A program made the position numbers and the translations under genes. The notes beneath the pieces were generated by a model. That model worked only from the letters and a program-made list of their open reading frames with translations. It ran no database searches and was not told where the DNA came from. This document shows positions 55,904 to 63,964 of a DNA stretch of 64,000 bases, in pieces. The stretch's first letter is position 1. Every line of letters begins with the position of its first letter. The DNA comes from Azospirillum brasilense. Its GTDB lineage: Bacteria; Pseudomonadota; Alphaproteobacteria; Azospirillales; Azospirillaceae. Location: the NCBI RefSeq assembly GCF_003349955.1, contig NZ_QLKQ01000029.1:1-64000 (forward strand), in the 5' to 3' direction.

Positions 55904-56398
55904 TCACCCCTGCTTCGGGAAGTGCCGCTTGCGCTCGCGCTTCACGAAGGGGACATCCACATGGTGCTGCTCGGTGAAGTCGCGGACCAGGGCCGTGACC
56001 TCCGGCGGCATCGGCACCGTCTCCACCATCTCCACGCCGCTCACCTGATAGGCCTCGCATTCGTGGGCGGAGGCGGTGACGACGAAGGGCACGACGCCTC
56101 CCGGCTCGCCCGTCTCGTCCGGACGCAGCACGACCCACAGGCGCGGCGGCTCCTGCGACAGGTTCAGCTTGTAGCCTTCGGTGTCGCTGCGGAACAGCTC
56201 CAGCGGCAGGGTCGCGGCGTGGAAATGCGCCCAGCCCTCCCCCTCGCGCAGCAAGCGCCAGGGACCGTCGACCGGCGGCGCGCCGGGAATCACCGACACC
56301 GGACGCCACGCCCACTCGGCCCAGGCGCTGGTGCCCTTGCGGCGCTCCAGCACGATGCCCAGGGCCATCGTCTCGATCTTGTTCAGGGTCTCGCTCAT
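55904..56398 (-). CDS. DUF3305 domain protein
   Basis: A 164-residue protein of the DUF3305 family, co-occurring with formate dehydrogenase and DUF3306. It has an [20 protein letters not shown] motif, then [14 protein letters not shown] and [11 protein letters not shown]. The ATG overlaps the mobA stop (ATGA), so it is translated with MobA. Function not established; probably an accessory for molybdoenzyme assembly. Confidence 0.88.
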   Translation of the reverse strand: MSETLNKIETMALGIVLERRKGTSAWAEWAWRPVSVIPGAPPVDGPWRLLREGEGWAHFHAATLPLELFRSDTEGYKLNLSQEPPRLWVVLRPDETGEPGGVVPFVVTASAHECEAYQVSGVEMVETVPMPPEVTALVRDFTEQHHVDVPFVKRERKRHFPKQG

Positions 56399-57024
56399 CG
56401 AACCAGTCCCGCCGCCATCAGCCGTTCCGCCTCCGCCAGATCGTCGGGGCGGTTGGTGTTGAAGAAGGGGTCTACCGGATCGGTGGCGAAGTCGGCAATC
56501 GCCAGACGATACCGGGCGGTCCAGGCGTCCACCTTGCGCATGTCCTCCTCCACCATGGCGCGGCGGAGGTCGTCGGCGAGGTCCACCCGCCACAGCCCGA
56601 AAACCGGATGCTCCTGCCCGTCGGAGCGGGCGCAGGCGAGGTCGGCGCCCTCGCGCTCCACCGCCGCCAACAGACGCGCGACCAGATCGCCGGGGATGAA
56701 GGGCGCGTCGGTGGCGAAGCTGGCCAGCCAGTGGCAGTCCGGCGCGTGGACCCGCGCCCACTCCATCCCGGTCAGCACGCCGGCCAGCGGCCCGGCGAAG
56801 CCCTCGACCACGTCCGCCGCCACCGGCAGGCCGAAGGCGGCGAAGCGCGCCGGGTCGCCGTTGGCGTTCAGCACCAGCGGCCCGACCTGCGGGCGTACGG
56901 TGGCGACGATGCGCTCCAGGATGCTGCGCCCGCCCAGCGTGCGCAGGCTCTTGTCGCCGCCGCCCATGCGCCGCGACAGGCCGCCGGCCAGCAGCACCCC
57001 GGCAATGCCCTCACTCGTCATCAC
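56395..57024 (-). CDS. mobA: Molybdenum cofactor guanylyltransferase MobA
   Basis: Adds GMP to molybdopterin to make the bis-MGD cofactor used by formate dehydrogenase. The 209-residue protein has the nucleotide-binding start [19 protein letters not shown], the metal-site region [14 protein letters not shown] and a C-terminal [14 protein letters not shown] typical of MobA. Either Met at 57024 or 57021 may be the start. It overlaps the fdhD 3' end by 14 bases, so the two are co-expressed. Confidence 0.95.
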   Translation of the reverse strand: MMTSEGIAGVLLAGGLSRRMGGGDKSLRTLGGRSILERIVATVRPQVGPLVLNANGDPARFAAFGLPVAADVVEGFAGPLAGVLTGMEWARVHAPDCHWLASFATDAPFIPGDLVARLLAAVEREGADLACARSDGQEHPVFGLWRVDLADDLRRAMVEEDMRKVDAWTARYRLAIADFATDPVDPFFNTNRPDDLAEAERLMAAGLVR

Positions 57025-57892
57025 GGCTCCCCTTGCGCTGGTGGCGCCCGCCCTCGTCCCCGACCGCGGCCGGGTCGGCGTCGAAGTCCAGCCGGTCGGT
57101 GCCGGCCAGGGCGAGGAAGCGCTTGCCCTTGGCCCGCCCGACCATGGTCAGGTTGGCCTGCCGCCCAAGCTCCACGCCCCAGGCGGTGAAGCCGGAGCGG
57201 GAGATCAGGATCGGGATGCCCATCTGCACCGTCTTGATGACCATCTCCGAGGTCAGCCGCCCGGTCGTGTAGAAGATCTTGTCGTGGGCTGGCACGCCGT
57301 GCAGGTGCATGTAGCCCGCCACCTTGTCCACCGCGTTGTGCCGCCCGACGTCCTCCATGTAGACGAGCGGGCGGTCGTCCTGGCAGAGCACGCAGCCGTG
57401 GATGGCGCCGGCCTCCAGATACAGGCTGGGGGTCAGGTTGATTTTCTTCGACAGGGCGTAGATCCAGGAGGTCTTCAGCCGCGCGTCGGGGTTCAGCTTT
57501 ACTGATTCGAAGGTTTCCATCACGTCGCCGAAGGCGGTGCCCTGGGCGCAACCGGAGGTCAGCGTCTTCTTCTTGAGCTTCTGCTCGTAGTTCGTGGCGC
57601 GCTCGGTGCGGACGACGACGGTGTCGATCTCCTCGTCATAGTCGATGCCGGTGATCCGGTCGTCGCGCTTCAGCATGTTCTGGTTGAGCAGATAGCCCAC
57701 CGCCAAATAGTCGGGGTAGTCGGCGATCGTCATCATGGTGACGATCTCCTGCCCGTTCAGGTACAGCGTCAGCGGCCGTTCCACGGTGACCGACGCCTCC
57801 ACCGGGCGCCCGTCCTGATCCAGCCCGGAAACGCGCTCCGTCAGCTTGGGATTCGCCGGGTCCGGCCTTATGGTGAATTCCGAGAGGTCCAT
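57011..57892 (-). CDS. fdhD: Formate dehydrogenase accessory protein FdhD
   Basis: Sulfurtransferase that puts the terminal sulfur on the Mo cofactor before it enters formate dehydrogenase. The 293-residue protein has [13 protein letters not shown], the sulfur-carrying Cys loop [34 protein letters not shown] and [15 protein letters not shown]. coli FdhD has CxxC in the loop; here the second Cys is Gly, so sulfur transfer would use one Cys. First gene of the long minus-strand formate dehydrogenase cluster and divergent from tupB. Confidence 0.94.
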   Translation of the reverse strand: MDLSEFTIRPDPANPKLTERVSGLDQDGRPVEASVTVERPLTLYLNGQEIVTMMTIADYPDYLAVGYLLNQNMLKRDDRITGIDYDEEIDTVVVRTERATNYEQKLKKKTLTSGCAQGTAFGDVMETFESVKLNPDARLKTSWIYALSKKINLTPSLYLEAGAIHGCVLCQDDRPLVYMEDVGRHNAVDKVAGYMHLHGVPAHDKIFYTTGRLTSEMVIKTVQMGIPILISRSGFTAWGVELGRQANLTMVGRAKGKRFLALAGTDRLDFDADPAAVGDEGGRHQRKGSRDDE

Positions 57893-58011
57893 GACCGGAA
57901 GAGTGGGGAAGATTGCGCGCCGGGGCAAGCGGCGGATGATCGGCTCCCGCAAGACGGAAGCGATGCGGCCCCGATTTGACGCGTGAACGCCTGGTATGCA
58001 CGAGTATCCCC

Positions 58012-58707
58012 ATGCATGAGTTCGGTCTGGCCTTCCTCACCGCCTTCCATCTGATCGCCGATTTCGACCCCGGTCTGGTGGGGATCGTCGGCCTGTCGCT
58101 GCGCGTCAGTCTGACCGCCGTCCTGCTGTCGGCCCTGATCGGCCTGCCGCTGGGCGCCGCCGTCGCCGCTTTCCGCTTCCCGGGACGGCGCGCGGTGACC
58201 CTGTTCCTGAACACGGCGATGGGGCTACCACCGGTGGTGGTCGGGCTGATCGTCTATCTGATCCTGTCGCGCTCCGGTCCGCTGGGGGTGCTGGGGCTGC
58301 TGTTCACCCCGACCGCGATGATCGTGGCCCAGACCGTGCTCATCATCCCCATCGTCGCCGCCCTGACCCGCCAGATCGTCGAGGATCTGCTGATGGAGTA
58401 TGGCGACCTGCTGCGGGTGATGGGGACCGGGCCGCTGACCACCCTGCTCACCCTGCTGTCGGAGGCGCGCTGGAGCCTGCTGACCATCGTGCTGGCCGGC
58501 TTCGGGCGGGCCTCGGCGGAGGTCGGTGCGGTGATGATCGTCGGCGGCAACATCGACCGGGTGACCCGCGTCATGACCACCTCCATCGCGCTGGAGACCA
58601 GCAAGGGCGACCTGCCGCTGGCGCTCGGCCTCGGGGTCATCCTGATGACGCTGTCGCTGTCGGTGAACCTCGCCGCCGCCATGGTGCGGGAGACGCGGCG
58701 GGCCTGA
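58012..58707 (+). CDS. tupB: Tungstate ABC transporter permease TupB
   Basis: A 231-residue permease with about five membrane helices and the cytosolic EAA-like loop (DLLRVMGTGPLTTLLTLLSEAR) that docks an ATPase. Close to TupB/WtpB permeases. The ATG at 58012 is used; a nearby ATG at 57996 is out of frame. Divergent from fdhD, pairing oxyanion uptake with formate dehydrogenase cofactor genes. The ATPase gene tupC is not next to it. Confidence 0.9.
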   Translation: MHEFGLAFLTAFHLIADFDPGLVGIVGLSLRVSLTAVLLSALIGLPLGAAVAAFRFPGRRAVTLFLNTAMGLPPVVVGLIVYLILSRSGPLGVLGLLFTPTAMIVAQTVLIIPIVAALTRQIVEDLLMEYGDLLRVMGTGPLTTLLTLLSEARWSLLTIVLAGFGRASAEVGAVMIVGGNIDRVTRVMTTSIALETSKGDLPLALGLGVILMTLSLSVNLAAAMVRETRRA

Positions 58708-58819
58708 ATCGCTGTCGCCTCCGCGATTCTGGAAAATTTGCAAAGCCGTTCGAAGTTTCCCATAGTCGCCGCCACAGCCCGCAACCAAGGCGGGCGAGAA
58801 CATGGAGAGGGATAGTCCG

Positions 58820-59656
58820 ATGCTGCGCCGTTCTTTCGTGCTGGGATGCGCCGCCGCGGCGGCTCTGCTGCTCGGCTCCGTTCAGCCGTCCACCGCCGCC
58901 GACCGCTTCATCACCGTGGCCTCCACCACCTCGACCGAGGATTCGGGGCTGTTCAAGTCGATCCTGCCGAAGTTCACCGAGAAGACCGGGATCGAGGTCC
59001 GCGTGGTCGCCAAGGGCACCGGCCAGGCCATCGACATCGCCAAGCGCGGCGACGCCGACGTGCTGTTCGTCCACCACAAGCCGTCGGAGGACAAGTTCGT
59101 CGCCGAGGGCTTCAGCACCGAGCGCAAGCCGGTCATGTACAACGACTTCGTGATCGTCGGGCCGAAGGCCGACCCGGCCAAGGTCGGCGGCAGCAAGGAC
59201 GTGTCCGCCGCGCTGAAGAGCATCGCCGCCGCCAAGGCCCCCTTCGTGTCGCGCGGCGACGACAGCGGCACCCACAAGGCCGAGCAGGCGCTGTGGAAGA
59301 CCGCCGGCGTCGATCCGGCGGCGGGTGACGGCTGGTACCGGGCCATCGGCCAGGGTATGGGCGCCACGCTGAACACCGCCGCCGCGGTGAACGGCTACGC
59401 CATGACCGACCGCGCCACCTGGCTCAGCTTCAAGAACCGCGGCGACCTCGACATCCTGGTCGAGGGCGACAAGCGCCTGTTCAACCAGTATGGCGTGATG
59501 CTGGTGAACCCGGCCAAGTTCAGCCACGTCAAGGCGGCCGATGGGCAGGCCTTCGTCGATTGGCTGGTTTCCGCCGAGGGTCAGAAGGCCATCGCCGATT
59601 ACACGATCGACGGCAAGTCGCTGTTCTTCCCGAACGCCAACGAGCCGGGCGCCTGA
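58820..59656 (+). CDS. tupA: Tungstate-binding periplasmic protein TupA
   Basis: Binds tungstate (or molybdate) in the periplasm for TupB. The 278-residue protein has a Sec signal (MLRRSFVLGCAAAAALLLG) and the TupA-type oxyanion motifs ASTTSTEDSGL and SRGDDSGTHKAE. It starts 112 bases after tupB, with GAGGG about nine bases before the ATG at 58820. A bidirectional terminator follows directly, so no tupC is co-transcribed. Confidence 0.94.
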   Translation: MLRRSFVLGCAAAAALLLGSVQPSTAADRFITVASTTSTEDSGLFKSILPKFTEKTGIEVRVVAKGTGQAIDIAKRGDADVLFVHHKPSEDKFVAEGFSTERKPVMYNDFVIVGPKADPAKVGGSKDVSAALKSIAAAKAPFVSRGDDSGTHKAEQALWKTAGVDPAAGDGWYRAIGQGMGATLNTAAAVNGYAMTDRATWLSFKNRGDLDILVEGDKRLFNQYGVMLVNPAKFSHVKAADGQAFVDWLVSAEGQKAIADYTIDGKSLFFPNANEPGA

Positions 59657-59680
59657 CCGGCCCTTGCTTCGCGGGCACGA

Positions 59681-59716
59681 AAAAAGGCGCAGCCCCGCGG
59701 CTGCGCCTTTTCTTTT
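59681..59716. terminator. Bidirectional terminator between tupA and the carboxypeptidase gene
   Basis: AAAAGGCGCAGCC and GGCTGCGCCTTTT form a perfect 13-bp stem with a 4-base loop, with T runs on both strands. It serves the two convergent genes. Confidence 0.95.
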
Positions 59717-59734
59717 TGGCGGGAATGAGCCGGC

Positions 59735-61099
59735 TTACAGCTTCTCGTTCGGCGACACCGGGACGCAGCGGTGGCCGCTGCGGGTCAGTTCCGAGCAGAC
59801 CTTGCGGGCGGTCCCCTCGTCCAGCCCGACCATGCGGGCGCGGTAGACGGTGGCGCCGTTCGCCTTCACCGGCGTCACCGCCGGCTTGGCGGCGCGCAGC
59901 AGGAAGGGCGCCTGCTTGGTCGCCTGGGTCAGCGCCCGCTTGCTCGCCTCCGGCGTCGAGAAGGCGCCGACCTGCACGCCCCACTTCGACCCATCCGCCT
60001 CCTCGTCGCGGGACCGGGCCGGCGGGCGGACCGCGGCGGGGGTGGAGACGGTGGAGGCGAGCTGCGCGATGGTCTCCGGCTTGGCCGGCGGCCTGCCCTT
60101 GGCGGCGGAGCGCGGCGCATCCTCGTCCCCGGCGCGGGCGACGACCGGCGCCTCCGACCCGCGACTCGGCTTGTCGAACGCCTTGTCGAGGATCGCCTCC
60201 ATGCGGGCGTCGCGCGAGGCTGCGGATTTGCCGCCCAGCACCACGGCGACCAGCCGACGCCCGTCGCGCACCGCCGACGCCGCGAGGTTGAAGCCGCTGG
60301 CCACGGTGTAGCCCGTCTTGATGCCGTCCATCCCCTCGTAACGCGACATCAGCCGGTTGTGGTTGTTCAGGCTGCGCCCGCCATAGACGAAGGCCCGGCG
60401 GCTGAAATAGGGATAGTAGCGGGAATGGTCCGACAGCATGGCCCGCGACAGGATGGAGAAGTCGCGCGCCGTTGTCACCTGCTGCATGTTCGGCAGGCCG
60501 TTGGAGTTGCGGAACACGGTGTTGCGCATCCCCAGCTCGCGGGCCTTGCGGGTCATCATCTCGGCGAATTTCGCCTCGCTGCCGCCCAGCGCCTCCGCCA
60601 GCACGACCGAGGCGTCGTTGGCCGACTTGGTGACCAGCCCGAGGATCGCCTGCTCCACCCGCAGCGTCTTGCCGGCGCGCAGCCCGAGCTTGGTCGGCGA
60701 CTGCGCCTCCGCCCAGGCCGACACCGGCAGCGCCTGGTCCAGCCGCAGCCGCCCCTCGTCCAGCGCGTCGAAGGTGAGGTAGAGCGTCATCATCTTGGTC
60801 AGCGACGCCGGATAGGTGAGGGTGTCGGCGTTCTCCTCGTGCAGCACCTCACCGGTGCGCGCGTCCACGACGATCGCCGCGTATTTCGCGGCCAGCGCCG
60901 GCAGCGGCGCCAGGATGGTCACCGCCAGCACCGCCAGGGCGCCGCACAGCCCTCTAACGAAAGGGGTAATGCTGAAGGCACTTCCCAGAGTCGAACGTCC
61001 ATTCGCCAAACGTTCTGTGGCCTGTTCCCCCTCCGTTTCGCGCCCGCTCCAAGCGAACGCCAAAAGCAGGCTTCGAACGGTCTGGCCCGTTACGTTCAT
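59735..61099 (-). CDS. D-alanyl-D-alanine carboxypeptidase with SPOR domain
   Basis: Penicillin-binding protein of the DacA/DacC type that trims peptidoglycan pentapeptides. The 454-residue protein has the catalytic SLTK (YPASLTKMMTLYL), KSANDASVVLAE (SxN) and GIKTGYTVASG (KTG). A linker then leads to a C-terminal SPOR domain (about 375-450, WGVQVGAFSTPEASKRAL), which binds denuded glycans at the septum. The signal peptide core (ALAVLAVTILAPLPALA) begins only about 50 residues in, so the true start may be later than 61099. Divergent from the lipoprotein gene. Confidence 0.92.
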   Translation of the reverse strand: MNVTGQTVRSLLLAFAWSGRETEGEQATERLANGRSTLGSAFSITPFVRGLCGALAVLAVTILAPLPALAAKYAAIVVDARTGEVLHEENADTLTYPASLTKMMTLYLTFDALDEGRLRLDQALPVSAWAEAQSPTKLGLRAGKTLRVEQAILGLVTKSANDASVVLAEALGGSEAKFAEMMTRKARELGMRNTVFRNSNGLPNMQQVTTARDFSILSRAMLSDHSRYYPYFSRRAFVYGGRSLNNHNRLMSRYEGMDGIKTGYTVASGFNLAASAVRDGRRLVAVVLGGKSAASRDARMEAILDKAFDKPSRGSEAPVVARAGDEDAPRSAAKGRPPAKPETIAQLASTVSTPAAVRPPARSRDEEADGSKWGVQVGAFSTPEASKRALTQATKQAPFLLRAAKPAVTPVKANGATVYRARMVGLDEGTARKVCSELTRSGHRCVPVSPNEKL

Positions 61100-61334
61100 G
61101 ATGCCCCCGCCAAAGGCTAATACTTGCTGTTTGGCGCAATGGTAAATTCCATGGAAATCAGTGTCTAGCGACAATTCGTTAATTTGCCGCTTCGATTTCT
61201 TCGGCGGCGCTGTGACGAAATTGGATGAGGCACGGACCCGTCCGGGGCGAACCGCGTTGAAGGAGCGCGACCGCCGATCCATTTTCCCGGAAGCGCAGGA
61301 CCATTTCCCTTCCCGACTGGACGCGAGGCACCTC

Positions 61335-62138
61335 ATGACCCGCCCGCCCGTGCGACGCCCGACGACTCCGCGCGCTGCCCCACGGGACGGACGAAGAGGA
61401 AGATGCGCGAGGGTGACGGGAATCACGGTGGCTGCGGCTGGACTGCTCGCCGGCTGCGCCTCGGTCGGTCCGACCGACAACCCGGTGGCGCGCAAGCTCA
61501 CCTGGGTCAGCTACCTCAACGGCGACGACCTGCGCGCCGCCTGCACCAAGGGGGAGACCGACCGCTACCGGCTGGTCTTCAACGCCGACTACCAGAAACA
61601 TGTGCGGACCTACGACATCGTCGGCGACCGTGGTACCGGCGGCGCGCTGGTCGAGGCGCGCGTCCTGGAGGCCACCGACCTCGCCCGCATCGACCTGGAC
61701 GACCCGGCGGCGGTCGCCCGCGGCCCGGTGGCCAAGGCCCAGCTCTCGCCGCGCCAGTTCTCCCTGTTCGTGCTGCGCCTTTACGAGAGCGGCGCCTTCG
61801 AACCGGCACCGAGCGGCGTGCGCCTGCCGTCCAACGGCGTCTACTGGCTGATCAACGGCTGCCGGCGGGGAAGCTGGTTCTTCAACGCCTACCCCTATCC
61901 GTCCGACCGCTTCTCCGACATCCGGTTCGACGGGCCGCTGAAGGAGCTGGACGGCAGCGCGCAGGGGACCGGCGTGCCCTACCCCGCCCTGCCGCGCCCG
62001 CAGGACGCGCCGCGCACCCTGCCGACCGGCGGGCAGGTGGACAGCGCCGGCGTGGTGTTCGAGGTCCAGGTGAGCCGCGACGGGCTGGTCGGCCCGACCG
62101 CGCCCTTCGGGACGTGGCTGTTCGCTGGGAAGGAGTAG
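61335..62138 (+). CDS. Predicted lipoprotein of unknown function
   Basis: A 267-residue protein with an Arg-rich N terminus and a lipobox (AAAGLLAGC) about 40 residues in, so it is probably membrane-anchored in the periplasm. The mature part has no domain I recognise. It includes WVSYLNGDDLRAAC, LPSNGVYWLINGCRRGSWFFNAYP and a proline-rich C terminus. Cysteines in DLRAACTKG and LINGCRRG could form a disulfide. ATG at 61335 after GAGGCACCTC; a GTG at 61413 would leave no positive residues before the lipobox and is less likely. Confidence 0.75.
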   Translation: MTRPPVRRPTTPRAAPRDGRRGRCARVTGITVAAAGLLAGCASVGPTDNPVARKLTWVSYLNGDDLRAACTKGETDRYRLVFNADYQKHVRTYDIVGDRGTGGALVEARVLEATDLARIDLDDPAAVARGPVAKAQLSPRQFSLFVLRLYESGAFEPAPSGVRLPSNGVYWLINGCRRGSWFFNAYPYPSDRFSDIRFDGPLKELDGSAQGTGVPYPALPRPQDAPRTLPTGGQVDSAGVVFEVQVSRDGLVGPTAPFGTWLFAGKE

Positions 62139-62151
62139 CGGGGCAAGGCGC

Positions 62152-62243
62152 TTGCCCCCACCCCGGCCCTCCCCCGCTGCGCAGGGGAGGGAGAACGGTC
62201 CCCTCCCCTGCGATAGCGGGGGAGGGTTAGGGTGGGGGCAAGG
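62152..62243. repeat. Intergenic palindromic repeat, class A, copy 3
   Basis: Near-perfect inverted arms: TTGCCCCCACCCCGGCCCTC at the left and GGGTTAGGGTGGGGGCAAGG at the right, with inner CCCCCGCTGCGCAGGGG and CCCCTGCGATAGCGGGGG. It fills the gap between the convergent lipoprotein and Anbu genes and could end both transcripts. Confidence 0.88.
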
Positions 62244-62245
62244 GG

Positions 62246-63007
62246 TCAGACCACCTCCTCTTCGGCGACATCCGCCCGCGCGCCGGCGGCCAGCAGCGTC
62301 TCCACCCACGGGCCGTCCGGCATGCGCCGGGCCAGCTCGGTGATGTTGCGGTTCCACCACAGGCGCTGCTCGACCAGATCGTCGTAGTCGAAGTTCGACT
62401 GGCGCCACAGCCGCTCCTGGGCGTTGAAGGTCACCATGTCGATGGGGAAGCCGACATCGTTGGACGAGAAGCGCGTGCTGTCGAAGGACAGGTAGGCGAT
62501 CTTCAGCGCCGTCTGCATGTCGGTGTTGTAGGACAGCGCGCGGTCGAGGATCGGCTTGCCGTAGGCGGTGGCGCCGATCGACAGGTAGGGCGTGCGCTCG
62601 TCCACCTCGATCCAGTTGCCCTCCGGATAGACCAGGAACATGTAGGGCTCGCGGTCCTCGGCGAGCTGGCCGCCGACGATGGCGTGCAGGTTGAAGGCCA
62701 GCTTGGACGCCTCCAGCGCCTCCTTGTCCTCGGCCGCCACCTGGCGCAGGCAGGCCGTGAAGGCCGACAGCGCGTCCAGCATGGTCGGGTAGGTCTCGCC
62801 GCGGCGGCGGGACATGTCGCGGCGCAGGTAGGCCAGCGTCTTGTCGCGCACGCTGCGCAGACCGGAGTTCAGGATGAAGAAGCGGTCGCCGCCGCTGCCC
62901 ACCATGGTCACCTTGCGCGCGGACGACAGCTGCGAACCGCTGGTGATGCGCCCGTCCGACAGGCCGATCAGGCCGTCGCGGGTCTTGATGCCGAGGCAAT
63001 AGGTCAT
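62246..63007 (-). CDS. Anbu-type proteasome-like peptidase
   Basis: A 253-residue Ntn-hydrolase of the proteasome beta/HslV fold, in the Anbu (BPH) branch. It starts MTYCLGIKTRDGLIGLSDGR, where Thr2 becomes the catalytic N-terminal nucleophile after Met removal and Asp18 and Lys33-like residues follow. It continues with MVGSGGDRFFILNSG and YLSIGATAYGKPILDRAL. Anbu is usually encoded with a circularly permuted ATP-grasp, an alpha-E and a transglutaminase gene; none is seen here on this side. Start ATG at 63007 with GGGAACG upstream. Confidence 0.92.
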   Translation of the reverse strand: MTYCLGIKTRDGLIGLSDGRITSGSQLSSARKVTMVGSGGDRFFILNSGLRSVRDKTLAYLRRDMSRRRGETYPTMLDALSAFTACLRQVAAEDKEALEASKLAFNLHAIVGGQLAEDREPYMFLVYPEGNWIEVDERTPYLSIGATAYGKPILDRALSYNTDMQTALKIAYLSFDSTRFSSNDVGFPIDMVTFNAQERLWRQSNFDYDDLVEQRLWWNRNITELARRMPDGPWVETLLAAGARADVAEEEVV

Positions 63008-63234
63008 GAAAGAACGTTCCCGAACTGAAAGCTGCGACGTTCCGCCGCGGTTGGTCTGACCTTTGGCCGAAGCGCGTCCCTTCGGCGGGCAGAGTATGAT
63101 TGGGCAGGATTGGCGGTAAAGCTTTCGTAAAGGCTCCGCCCAGTCGAGCCGAAGTGGATCGGATTTCCCAAGGGGCGGAACGGTGGAGCTGTCGCCGTAC
63201 CGACCAAGCAAAGGGACCGGGCTCAACTGATATA

Positions 63235-63249
63235 TTGTGCGACGCACAA
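63235..63249 (+). promoter_or_regulatory. Palindrome TTGTGCG-A-CGCACAA (PhaR-like site 1)
   Basis: A perfect 15-base palindrome with TGC...GCA arms, just upstream of the phasin -35 box. It resembles the TGC-rich sites bound by the PHB regulator PhaR. Confidence 0.55.
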
Positions 63250-63258
63250 GATTCTTTG

Positions 63259-63287
63259 TTGACTCCACGGACATCTGCCCATAGTTT
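63259..63287 (+). promoter_or_regulatory. Sigma-70 promoter of the phasin gene
   Basis: TTGACT (63259-63264) and TAGTTT (63282-63287) are separated by 17 bases. Predicted transcript start is near 63294, inside the next palindrome. Confidence 0.65.
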
Positions 63288-63293
63288 AGCCAT

Positions 63294-63308
63294 TGCTGCA
63301 CTGCAGCA
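63294..63308 (+). promoter_or_regulatory. Palindrome TGCTGCA-C-TGCAGCA (PhaR-like operator)
   Basis: A perfect palindrome containing CTGC-ACT-GCAG, an exact match to the CTGC-N3-GCAG site reported for PhaR of Paracoccus. It covers the predicted transcription start of the phasin gene, a good place for a repressor. Confidence 0.7.
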
Positions 63309-63427
63309 TTTTCGGGCCCGGAACCGTCCGGGCTTCCCCAACGCAGCCGGTCTGCGCCCCGCAGGCGGACGGTCCGCCGGTCCGGGTTGATGCGCGCCGG
63401 GCTTCGACCAAGGAAGGAACGCAAGGC

Positions 63428-63964
63428 ATGACGACCGTGACGAAGGCCAAGCCGGCCCCCGCCCCCACCCAGGCGTTCGAGAACGCCGCCGCCCAGGCCA
63501 AGGAGCAGGTCGAGGGCTTCGTCAAGGCCGGCCAGGAGCAGGCCGCGAAGACGTTCGAGCAGACCGCCTCCGCCACCAAGGAGCAGGTCGAGAAGCTGTC
63601 CGCGCAACTCCTGAAGATCTCCTCCGAGCTTCAGGCCCTGAACAAGGCCAACGTGGAAGCGCTGATCCAGAGCGGCAGCATCGCCACCCAGGGCGCCGAG
63701 GAGCTGACCCGCGAGGTGACCGCCTACGCCCAGGCCTCCTTCGACAAGTCGGTCACCACCGGCAAGGCCCTGCTGACCGCCAAGTCGCTGAAGGAGGTCG
63801 TCGATCTCCAGAGCGAGTATGTGAAGGCCAGCTTCGACGCTTTCGTCGCGGAGTCCTCCCGCCTCCAGGGCATCGGCACCCGCGTCGCCACGGCGGCCCT
63901 GACCCCGCTGAAGGACCGCGTGTCGGTCACCGTCAGCACCCTGTCCAAGCCGATCGCCGCCTGA
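63428..63964 (+). CDS. Phasin family protein
   Basis: Coats polyhydroxyalkanoate granules and limits their size. The 178-residue protein is almost all amphipathic helix. A proline/alanine-rich N terminus is followed by repeated KEQVEGF/KEQVEKL segments (about 24-60) and the phasin core (ELTREVTAYAQASFDKSV, KSLKEVVDLQSEYVKASF, LTPLKDRV). The ATG at 63428 follows AAGGAAGGAACGCAAGGC. The promoter has two PhaR-like palindromes. Stop at 63964, near the window end. Confidence 0.93.
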   Translation: MTTVTKAKPAPAPTQAFENAAAQAKEQVEGFVKAGQEQAAKTFEQTASATKEQVEKLSAQLLKISSELQALNKANVEALIQSGSIATQGAEELTREVTAYAQASFDKSVTTGKALLTAKSLKEVVDLQSEYVKASFDAFVAESSRLQGIGTRVATAALTPLKDRVSVTVSTLSKPIAA

